A stretch of 64,000 nt of DNA, taken from Schizophyllum amplum. Its lineage: Eukaryota; Basidiomycota; Agaricomycetes; Agaricales; Schizophyllaceae. This document shows, one piece after another, positions 11,474-20,675 of this stretch. Every line of letters starts with the position of its first letter. Within the stretch, counting starts at the first letter, position 1. Both the position numbers and the translations under genes were made by a program. The notes beneath the pieces were generated by a model, which was not told the DNA's origin, made no database searches, and saw only the letters and a program-made list of their open reading frames with translations. The stretch covers positions 4,092,001 through 4,156,000 of the forward strand of contig VDMD01000001.1 in the NCBI GenBank assembly GCA_007026445.1. The letters are read 5' to 3'.

Positions 11474-14400
11474 CCCAGTGAGAAACGCGAACAATGCCTC
11501 GCGTTGCCAAACATTGTCAGCGATCCTATCGTAGGTAATCTCCAGCAATACCAAAAAGTGTTGTTTACTCGTTTTGGCCCCGATTGGCAAGCAATGCGAC
11601 GGCTTACCTCCCAATAAATATCATTCAAACCGATACAAAGCCATTGTGTTCCGTTCAAATTTAACGCGTATCAATGCCATTGTAAACACACATTTACCAT
11701 TGAAAATGAATGCAAACGATTCCTATTGCTGCGCTAATGATGTATCGATGTACTGGTCACCACCGCGTCACCCCCGTTCCCTTGCCCCTTCGCGCCCACC
11801 AGGTGCCCAGCGGGATCGAGCAGGTCGTCGTGTGACCATGCCGTCGTCGCCCTCCGTCCGCTCGCCCCCTCCAGACACAACCTCGACCTCCACCGCGCCC
11901 AAGTCACCTCGTCTCCGTTGTAGCGTCCGGGTCGCCCGCCTCGCCCGTGTCCTGGCGCTGTCCATGTATACACTAGATCACCTGTATCTTATGAGTCAGT
12001 CGACGTTGCCAGAACTAAGCAAGTAAAGTGGACTCGCCGTCTTCTTTAAGACCCTGGCGCGGACAGCGAGATCCTGCTAGCCATGTCAGACGGTACATGC
12101 ACACTTGCCTCGCTACCCACCTTCAGCTGATCCTTTGTGAGGCGGTTATAGAACTCGTCGAACTCGGCCGTGGTGCCATCAGGGTTCTTGTCCGCCCATT
12201 CGACACCAGCAAGAGTTCTACGCAGAGTTAGTGTGACCGTCAGACCGCGTACAACTACAACGACATACTTGGGTCCGTTGATCTTCCCCGGCCTCTTGTA
12301 CTTCTTCGCGTTCGGTACGAACGGTGTGACCGGTGCGGGCGTACCCGGTACAGGCCTCGGCGGAAGGTCAGCCGCGGGACTAACTGGGGAGTGCCGACCG
12401 GGTTGTGTAGGAGTAGCGTCCGCGCAATGCGATGCCGAAGCTCGATTAGCGGGCGCGATGGACGTAGACTGTTCAGAGGGAGGCACATCGGGCTCAAGCT
12501 GCTGCGGAGCGTCCACTCCTTGGTCGTCGTGACTAGGATTGTCAGACGACCTGGCACCGTCTACGGGAGTTGAAACATGTAAGCATATAGTCGGTGAGTA
12601 TTCTGGTACGTACCAAGCACAACGCCTTGCGGTACAATAGATGCGCCGATGGGCCTGGCATCATCGGCCAGCCGAACATGCATGTTCTTGGGCTTACGGC
12701 GGGGCCGGGCGCTGTAAAACTATATCAGAAGACGCGCTCATGGTTTCCGTTTACTTACAGTGGGTCCTTGAGCTACAAAAGTGAGAGTCAGATGCATATA
12801 CCCATGTCCTAGAGTTGTCGACTAACCGTGATGTAGCGAGAGCCGGTCTCCGACTCGGAGGCGTCCGGGGGCACGTGAAGCTTCTTCGCCGGGGGCTCGT
12901 CTTCTCTGTCGCGTTCTACCGCGGCCAGTGGACGCTTCGGAGGCTGCGCGTCAGGCTCAGTAGTAGGCTGCGCATGTCCCGGCGCGCGCTCCTTCCCCTT
13001 CCGCTTGTCCGCTTGCTTTTGGTTCTTCTGTTGCTTTTCCTCGTCGTTGTCAGTTGACTCGCTAGGCAGCTCGGAAGCGCCTCCGACCCGATGGTTCTTT
13101 TGCCATCCGTGATAGTTATCCTTACCAATCTGCAGCGCCTTCCAGTCGCTGTCACAAAGTCCGAGTATTGGGAAGGTCTTGACCATTCGCCAGACGTAGA
13201 AGTCTCGCGCCTCATTGCACATCTGCGCCCAAGAACGGGGGGCGTAGCCGTAGAGATCGAGAGACGCCCAGATGGCGCTGGCTTGGTTTCGCATGTCGCT
13301 CGCGACGTAGCCGTCAACAGCGACACCGTATTCATCCTCCGCCCACTGCATCCGTACGTTGATGCCTTCAGCCGCTGCCTTTCTGCCTCGAAGCGGAGCG
13401 GTACCGTCCGAGCGTTTTGCTGCATTGTCGGTGCACGTCTTCCAATCTTCGCGTCGCCAGCAGGTGAGTTCAGGATAGTCGGCGCGCAAGCATATGGGGT
13501 TTGGTTGCCTGAGAGGATCGTCGAAGAATGGAGGGCGGCCTCTGAGAGCACCAGAAGTCGCCGAGGCTTCGGTGTTTGGTGTGGACCAGCGCGTGAAGAG
13601 AGCGGAGAGGAGACTCTTTATGTCGTCAAGTTTAGCTCTGCAGAAGGAAGATCAGCTGCGCCTGCATGTACAGCCAGTTACACGCACTCATCTGCAGTGG
13701 CAGGTGTGTCTATTGCATGCGACGGCGCAGACACGAAGGGATCTTGAGGTGGTTGAGGAAGCTGACTAGACGTAGGGGGAGCAGACTGTTGGAACAGCGT
13801 GAGCTATATTGGCAGTCTGCGGATATGCGATGCACGCACCTGCTCTGCATTGAAGATGTCTTCCCCTCCCCCCTGCGGGTATTCGGGTACCTCCAAGGCG
13901 TCCGCGTTGTTTTGATCATCGCTCTAAAGCGCGCAGTGTTTTGTCAGATTGGTCGAAACGCACGCCGTAGCCCGAGGACGCACCAGCATACGATCATCGT
14001 TCTCTCCTTCCTCACTCTCGTCCTCGATGTGCCCGGTATATGCACCCACAGGAGAGCGCGTCTCTGCTCTCCGGGGGCGCTTGGCACTAGACCCGCCTGC
14101 ACGATACTGGTTCTGTGAGTCTTGTTCCCGCGCACGCTTCTGTAAAGCCGGCCGGCCGCTGGCGAGAGGTGGCGCGACATCTGTGAGGGGGTCCACGATT
14201 CTATTGGCACTGTGCCTCAGCCAAGTCCGGAGAGGCACCTCCTTGCCGCGGCACTTTGTGCAAGTGCAGCAAGCCCGTCGAGTATCTGGTGCTTTCTTGC
14301 GCGGGGGCATCTTTGCAGCGTGGCCGCGCTACCAACGCGAGTTGTGGTGCAAAGAAAAAGACAAATTTTATTGAGAAAAGTCTACCAGAAGATTTTGGCA

Positions 14401-14588
14401 GACGGCAGGAGGGTCCTCAAAGAAAGAACACGGGAAGAAGCAAAAGCAGAGCAAACGAATCGCTGAGAATCCATAGCGCCGCTATTCCATTCACAAATCG
14501 GTCCGAATAGCTCCCAATGGAATTGATCCGTATTTCGATCGCTGGCAAACCCGGGGAATGCCAGAGAATATCCGCAGTTCTCACTGGG
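11474..14588. mobile_element. 3115-bp DNA transposon with TIRs and 7-bp TSD
   Basis: Termini are inverted repeats beginning CCCAGTGAGAA: left 11474-11484, right 14578-14588 as TTCTCACTGGG. A looser inverted similarity runs to about 55 bp and includes a shared GCGATC. Both ends are flanked by the direct repeat ACTCAGC (11467-11473 and 14589-14595). The element lies inside exon 2 of an F-box gene and carries one multi-exon gene on the minus strand. I see no DDE or hAT-type catalytic core, so it may be non-autonomous. A 7-bp duplication does not fit a 3-bp (CACTA) or TTAA family and is nearest to families with 6-8 bp duplications. The superfamily is unassigned. Confidence 0.88.
11996..14310 (-). 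CDS. Transposon-borne multi-exon gene, unknown function
   Basis: Exons on the minus strand: 14310-13964, 13921-13840, 13785-13688, 13637-12827, 12772-12759, 12711-12614, 12560-12269, and a last exon from 12217. Frame is kept across all joins, giving roughly 640 aa. The N-terminus has a possible zinc-binding motif (CTCTKCRGK, then LRTWLRHS) resembling N-termini of basidiomycete transposon proteins. The middle (about 220-310) contains VDGYVASDMRNQASAIW and FPILGLCDSDWKALQIGKDN, a pattern I recall from multicopy Agaricomycete proteins. The C-terminal part has LAGVEWADKNPDGTTAEFDE. Basic runs (PPKRP, PAKKLH) could be nuclear-localisation signals. The end is either at 12046, or at 11996 after an intron with donor GTGGGT, branch CTGAC and acceptor CTAG. 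The second exon depends on an AGAG acceptor. No transposase catalytic triad is recognisable. Confidence 0.65.
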
Positions 14589-14595
14589 ACTCAGC
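14589..14595 (+). repeat. Target-site duplication, right copy
   Basis: ACTCAGC immediately after the right terminal repeat TTCTCACTGGG. It pairs with 11467-11473. Confidence 0.88.
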
Positions 14596-15994
14596 ACTTT
14601 CGTCAATTCGAGCAAATTTTTGATCCTCAGCCCAGCGACTGCGTTAGGTAGTACCCGAACCCTCACCCACCGTCTTCGTATTCTTCATGCGGTTAAATAG
14701 GCACCGATTCCTCCAGTACAGTTGAACGACCGCGCGAATGCTTATTTCACGGCCTGCCCACCGAACTGCTGTGCGCCATCTTCATGATGTGCGGTGAAAT
14801 CGACGATTTCTCCGTTTATCCTCGAGACCCTAGTCTGGATCCGTACTTGCTTTACCCGAAGCCTATCCGGTACTCTCAGACCACGATCCTCCTTGGATAC
14901 GTCTGCTCTCGTTGGTTGACGGTCACGCGCGGTTGCCCGCAGCTGTGGACCATGGTGGACCTCCCATTTCCCCAGAGGCGCGATGTCACCGTTCTGGCGC
15001 TCTGCTTGCATTATTCTGCTGGGCTTCCCATGACACTGCATATCGTCGACGATGAAAGATATCCCGTCAAGGACCGCAATCTCGATGTATGGCGACGGTT
15101 CGTGCGCATCGTGGCCTCCGCCGCTCAACGATGGACCGGTATACACATCTCCATTCGGGCGAAAAATTTACGGGTGTCTGATCTCTTCGAACCATTATAC
15201 TCCCTTCCCACGATTCTCTTTCCGTCTCTCAAGCAAGTCACGCTGCAACCGACACGAGGCCACTGGTATTTCGATGATGACGAGAAGCAGGCCACTCTGC
15301 GATTATGGGACGTATTTTACGCATCATCTGCTCTTCGGGCTGTGCGGTGGCACAACATCGTCGTTGACGTTCACGCTCATGCACATACTCTCCGCCACCT
15401 CACGTATGTCAGCGTGAATCACATCCTTTCATTGCATGTGATGGAACTGTTTCGCGCCTGCCCACGTCTCCAAGTCTTTGAGGGTACAATCGTCCCACCG
15501 AGGAGCTTTCTATTCGGCAGAGAAGCAGATACAAGAGTACCGGCTTTGGCGACGCCCATCACTCTCCCTCACCTACGGATCCTCATGCTGAGCGGTGGGG
15601 ATATGCCCGACTTGGCCAGTCTCTTCGACGGGCTTATGGTACCCCTACTCGATCGATTGGATCTAGGTACAACCAATATGCAGGCCCATGCTATCGAATG
15701 CATGCTGAAGCGGTCGTCAGCAAGGCTTTTCATGCTCACCCTACGTCACATATCGTCCGGAAAACGAAACATAGAGCGAATCAAGGCCCTGCTGCGATGT
15801 CCTGCACTGCAGCAGCTGAAGATATTCCTCTACCAACCTTACCATGATTCTGACTTCGACCTGCGCCCTTGCGTACCTCCAAATGTCGTGTTGTACACGT
15901 CCGTATACCAGCATGCGGACGATACCTATCATCTGGCGACGACAGGAAGGAAGGAAGGAAATCGGATATTATAAGAACAATACCTCTACTTATG

Positions 15995-16300
15995 CTACAT
16001 ATTCACGTCACGCGTGCGAGGCGACCATTGGCGGCTGGCGAACATTTCTGCTGCCTGAGCAGAACAAGACACACGTGTCACGGTCAAACGAACGTCCACA
16101 GCCGACGCGAAGCGCTTCAATATATAGCAGACCTTCCCTAGCACGCATGGCGTGTAGGAGATCTTCGTAGGTTGATACACTGTCCCAGAGCGACCGGAAA
16201 GCACCTAGATACTTGAAGTTTTCGTGAATGCTGCACACGATAGTCAAGACCGCTTCCTCGTACTGAGTGATAACTGAAGGCAATACAATGCTAGTCACTG
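15995..16300 (-). pseudogene. 3' remnant of 'partner A' gene
   Basis: On the minus strand this encodes the C-terminal part of the protein at 20676-22665. ASAVDVRLTVTRVSC here corresponds to AWAADVRLTVTQPCS there, and AEMFASRQWSPRTRDVNM corresponds to AELFATRQWSICTRDVDM. Upstream similarity (DLLHAMRAREGLLYI) continues in a different frame, so there is at least one frameshift near 16150, and the rest of the gene is missing. Its stop lies 20 bp from the end of the F-box frame (15974), as in the intact pair. Confidence 0.8.
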
Positions 16301-16393
16301 GCTTGCGGCTCGATTGAAGTCCGCGGCATAAAGCGATTTACATTTGTATTTGTGAACGTGCGATTTAGGATACATTGATTGGTTTATACAGGC

Positions 16394-17835
16394 TCAGGCG
16401 TGGCCGCGGACGGCAACGGGTTGGTATCTGCAACCAACATTAGAATGGGGATGCAAGAAAAACGTATAGTGCTCACGGTTCCTCCAGATGTTTGGCCTCC
16501 TCCTCGGTCAATTCCCCATCGACGATACTTTCCTCAATCCGCTTGGTCGAGTTAATACCAACAATGGGGCTGGTGACACTCCGCTGCACCCACGCGAGAG
16601 CGACCTGTAATGCTGTGAGCGAGTCACAAATTGCCCGGGCGGCGCAGACATACCTGGGACATTGTCCACCCACGCTTCTTCGCGATCTCCTCAACGCGTG
16701 CGCGAATCTCGTTGCTCGCGTCGCCGGCCTGCCAGCCCATGCCGGAAAACAACTTCGTGCGCGCGGTATCCGTTTCGCCCAAAGAGCGCGCCAACAAGCC
16801 GCCACAGAGAGGCGACCACGGAATCACACCGATGCCGTGGTACTTGCAGTACGCCAACATCTCGCGCTCCTGAAGTCAATCTGGTCAGCACGACGATTGG
16901 GGTCTCGCGGTAGTACAACGACTGACCTCCTCGCGGTAGAGCAGCGAATACTCGTCTTGCATGCTCACAAACTTCGTCCATCCGTGCTTCTCGGCAACCT
17001 CATTGAGGAGCGCAAACTCCCAGGCGCGCATCGAGCTCTCGCGCCGATGTAGCGCACCTTGCCAGACTCGACGAGGTCGTGGAGCGCCTTCATCGTCTCC
17101 TCGGGCGGCGTGCTAGGGTCAAAGCGATGGATCTGGTAGAGGTCGATGTACGACGTGTTCAGGCGCGCGAGAGATCCTTCGACGTTGTTGAAGATGGACG
17201 CGCGAGAGAGGCCGGATTGGTTGATGTACTCCTTGCGGTCGTAGATACCAGGCGTGATGAAGGTCATGATATTGTGGTCGGCACCCTTGCCGACGAGGCC
17301 GTAGCACTTGGTCGCAATGACAATTTCTTCGCGGGGAATGTTGAACTGATAGAAAGAGTTTCAGTCAAGGCGAAAATATCGTCGCGATACCATCCCAGCA
17401 CACCTTCTCTATGAATTTGGCCACGAGGCGCTCGGAGTCGCCGTTGGAATAGTTGTTGGCAGTGTCGAAAGTGCTGTCATCGACCCAGGTCAGTCACAAT
17501 GGATCTGATGAAGGCCTAAATAATACTCACTTGATACCGCGATCCCAGGCCGCCTTCATGACCGGGAGCGCATCGTCCTCGCCCTTGACCCATGCAAGCG
17601 ACGGATCCGGAGCCTGCACATAGACAGACGAAGGTGAGTAGCAGTATGGGAGCTGCGGATTAGCGCACGTACCGCCCACTTGGGGTTCCCGTAAGTCATC
17701 ATACCCATCTATGCGACGATGCGTTAGTAAAAGCGATTCAGTACGCGGGCAGCGGGAAGTCAAGCCACTCACTATGGGCACGGAAACGCGCAATCCGCTC
17801 TTGCCGAGCTGAACATACTTGACTGGAGTAGACAT
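16394..17835 (-). CDS. Aldo/keto reductase
   Basis: NADPH-dependent aldo/keto reductase of the type related to potassium-channel beta subunits and aryl-alcohol dehydrogenases. It starts at ATG 17835 with [20 protein letters not shown], continues [12 protein letters not shown], and is split by about eight introns. The catalytic tetrad is visible: Asp and Tyr in FDTANNYS, Lys in IVIATKCYG and His in [11 protein letters not shown]. Cofactor-binding segments include [13 protein letters not shown] and [13 protein letters not shown]. The last exon gives [10 protein letters not shown] and the stop at 16394. The length, about 345 aa, is typical. Substrate cannot be read from the sequence; xenobiotic or aromatic aldehydes are the usual range. 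Frame is kept across all introns I checked. Confidence 0.92.
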
Positions 17836-18368
17836 GGCGAAGCAAGTAATGAAGTCTCGAAGAAGGCGTTTGGTGTCTCTCTTGCGTCACCACGTCCCCT
17901 GCTTTTATAGCAGAATTTATGATTACCTGACGTCGCTATATTTTGTCGATGCACGCTGACAGATGTCTGCCGGAGAAGACGCGCGTCGTGAGCCGAGTTC
18001 ATGAGAGGCAGGAAGGAAGCCCCTTTCGTGGCGCGCCGTCCGATTCGGATGTCATAGTTAGTACTGACACCAGTGACAGAGCCAACCGTGACCGTTTCAC
18101 CGCCCCAGATAGGATTGCATACATGTGTTTGCAGCTAAACAGCGAAGCCTGAGAAGAACGAAGAAGACAAGAGCAGGTTTTGGTGTAGCTGGTCGCGAGA
18201 GGTCGGGTACCTAAAAGGAGGAATTCGATGCTGGAAAGCCACGTGGCGACGGGTGGCGGGCCGATGTTGGGACGCGTTCGAACTTTGCGCCTATTTCGCG
18301 CGGCCATTTAGCCGCCATCGCAGCTATTGCGTACAGGCAGAGCGCTCCACCAAAACCAGCCATTCATC
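17836..18368. other. Divergent intergenic region
   Basis: Promoter region between the aldo/keto reductase (-) and COG8 (+). No gene recognised. Confidence 0.5.
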
Positions 18369-20177
18369 ATGGACGTAGGCGCGTACGCATATCTTCATAT
18401 TGTTTGTCAGTAATGACCGATCTGCAGACACCACGAACCTTCCCGATCTCCTCTCCACCGAGCCGCTCTCGAATGCACAGCAGGCGTACCTCACGCATCT
18501 GACTTCGCTTCCCCTCGACAATCTCGTCACCGAGCCCAGTTCGCTGCAAACACAGGCCCATCATCTCACCTCCAGCCTTACTTCTCTCACGCATACCTCA
18601 TACCCCACATTTCTCGCCCTCCATCAAACAACCAAGTCGCTCTCGTCGTCTCTCGATATCTTTGCTGATGCGTTGGATGGGCTGCTTGACAGCAGCCTCC
18701 CCGCACTCGAAGAAGCAGCTGCCGGCTGGCACACCCGAACCGATACCGTCGTCCGGGAACGCAACAAGGCTCGTGCCGTCCTCGAGCAGCACGACAAGCT
18801 GCGCGATCTCCTCGACATTCCGCTACTCATCGATACCTGTGTACGCAATGGCTTCTTTGCCGAGGCTCTCCAACTCGCCGCGCACGCAGAGGCCGCTGCC
18901 GCCGCGCTCCCGCACCCACCCCCGATCCTACGCTCGGTGCTTGCGGAGGTGCATGCATCCATAGTGCAGATGTTACGCGCGCTACTAGGGACGCTACACG
19001 AGCCCGCACGGAAGCTCCCTGCCCTATACAAGGCAGTTGCGTTTCTCAGGCGCATGCCCGCGTTCGCGCCCGAAGCGCTCGACGTCGACCCCGAGGAGCA
19101 GCTCGCGTTGGCGTTCCTAGGAGGCCGACACACATGCGTGCGCGCCGCGCTGGAGCCTGTAGCACGCGACGTGCGCAGGCTGGCGTCCTCGCAGGCACCC
19201 CTTGGCGAGCGCGAGCGGGAGGACCTAACGCGCGGCGTGCGCAAATACATCGACCTATGGCGAGAAGGCGTGCACGACGTCGTCACACAATATACCAGCA
19301 TCTTCCTCCCCACATCCGCCGCCCCACCCCCGCCTCCGACCCGCCCCCCGTGTTGCACGCGCTGCTATCCGCGTATGCGTCCAATGCACTTACAGCACAC
19401 CTCCTGCCGGTGCTGCGCGCGGCACTGCCGCAAGTGCCGCTCTCAGCACTCCCTCCCGTCCTGACGCAGCTCACGTACTGCGCGACCGCCTTCGCGCGCT
19501 CCGGCCTCGATTTCCGCACCGCGGTTGCGGGGCTCGCCGCCGAGGCTGTTCGTGGGGCGGTCGCAGGCGACTTCGCCAGGGCCGCGAGGACGTTTGCGGG
19601 CGAGTGTACGCGGGCGAGAGCGTCGCTTGCGCCGCCCTCGAGGAGCAGCTTGGATGGTAGGCGGAGCTTGGACGCGAGGGGAAGCCTTGATGTGCGCGGG
19701 AGTCTCGATCTGCAACGACAACAACCTTCCACTTGGCTCGCGCCGCCGAATGCGCCCAATCCGCGCCCCGAGGATGTTCTGGCGGGCCCGTCACACGTGC
19801 CTCCGGCAGCGCTCGCAGCGTACCCTCCACTAGCAACCCTGGCAAATGGTCTCTTGACTGCGCTCAACGGACTGCGGCTGTTGGCGCCGGTCGAGGTGCT
19901 ACCGGCACTGCGTGTCGCGCTGGACGCTGCGCTCGCGGAGGCGGGTGGTGCGCTGCTGGGCTATGTGTCGGCGGCGGCTGTGAAGGAGAAGGACGCGGGC
20001 ATGCGGGGAGGGGAGATGTTCTTTGACGTGCTGGTGTCGTTTGTGCGACGGGCGCTGGTGGAGGGGGTGTATGGGGAAAAGGTTGGGGAGGATGAGAAGG
20101 AGGGAGAGTTGGCGGGGGTTGTACGAGATTGGGAGGCATGGCGGGCGGCGTCGGTGGTTAGTTCGCCGGTGGAATGA
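18369..20177 (+). CDS. COG8: Conserved oligomeric Golgi complex subunit 8 (frameshifted here)
   Basis: Subunit of the COG tethering complex for retrograde vesicle traffic at the Golgi (Dor1 family). Recognised from LTSLPLDNLVTEPSSLQTQA, TLHEPARKLPALYKAVAFLR, HDKLRDLLDIPLLIDTCVRN and LTQLTYCATAFARSGLDFR. Two problems are visible. The first part (frame of 18400-19320) and second part (frame of 19350-20177) are offset by one base within the C-rich stretch about 19310-19350. No GT...AG pair there could be an intron. At the 5' end, ATG GAC at 18369 followed by a plausible intron (18375-18427) leads into the wrong frame for DTTNLPDLLS. Either the gene is genuinely frameshifted or the assembly has small indels in GC-rich sequence. 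The latter is likelier because the coding sequence is otherwise well kept. The C-terminal part is low-complexity and variable, as usual for fungal COG8. Confidence 0.85.
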
Positions 20178-20675
20178 ATGAATCTGGAGTTTTGTTTTGC
20201 TGTTGCATGTTTGCAAGTGTAGTTGTCATGAGTCTGCCTTCAGAAGTATGCGGGTGGCCACAATTGTTCTTGCGCCGGAAAGGGAAAGTATTGTTCTTAA
20301 CATGACGTCACCTTCATACCTCGTCCGAATTCGGATGCCTTGTTCTTTCCTCTTCCTCGTTCTCAACGACCGTGTCCCCTTGTCGTATACCGCTACATGC
20401 TGCACAATGGCTGTCATTTGCGGCGCAACACTGCTCCCATATACGGTCATTTCTGAAACGACTGGCCGGATGAGGAACAACTGACATGGGCTGTCACCTT
20501 GTTCCTTCTACGGAATTGAAGGTCAGTGCACGCGCTATAATCCACTGGGAACAATGCATACCGCTTTCGTTCATGATTACCTCGTATATGCGACAATGGA
20601 CGGCAGCTATGGCTGGGGCCCTTATAAGGCTTCGACATACGGACGCTGTGCAGCATCCCTCGACGACTTTCCATC
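20178..20675. other. Intergenic with TATA box for partner A1
   Basis: Spacer downstream of COG8. TATAAG at 20623-20628 lies about 50 bp upstream of the ATG at 20676. No gene recognised. Confidence 0.55.

Larger units (their letters stand above)
11255..15974 (+). pseudogene. F-box/LRR gene split by a transposon
   Basis: Paralogue of the F-box gene at 22685-24280. Exons: 11255-11303, 11358-11473 (to the insertion), 14596-14647 (after it) and 14701-15974. Removing the element and one 7-bp target copy joins the second exon in frame. The total is then 497 codons including stop, the same as the intact paralogue. Introns 11304-11357 (54 nt) and 14648-14700 (53 nt) sit at the paralogue's positions and phases. 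The F-box (HGLPTELLCAIFMMCG) is encoded by the last exon, after the insertion. Read through, translation runs into the element and stops at 11617, before the F-box. The rest of the frame is intact, suggesting a recent insertion. The 3' end carries a GGAA microsatellite (near 15946-15960) giving a slightly different C-terminus. Unless the element is spliced out or excised, this is a null allele. Confidence 0.85.

Noticed and set aside
10973..11617. A 214-residue plus-strand open frame read as one gene
   Set aside because: It joins promoter sequence, two F-box-gene exons with the intron read through, and transposon sequence after 11473. Comparison with 22685-24280 gives a better explanation.
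12809..13489. Separate gene made of the largest frame within the transposon
   Set aside because: Good splice signals join it in frame to exons on both sides. Its apparent start at 13489 is a TTG, not ATG.
14382..14666. A 94-residue minus-strand frame, similar in part (LSPSE...) to the frame ending at 11617
   Set aside because: The similarity comes from the transposon's inverted termini, not from a gene.
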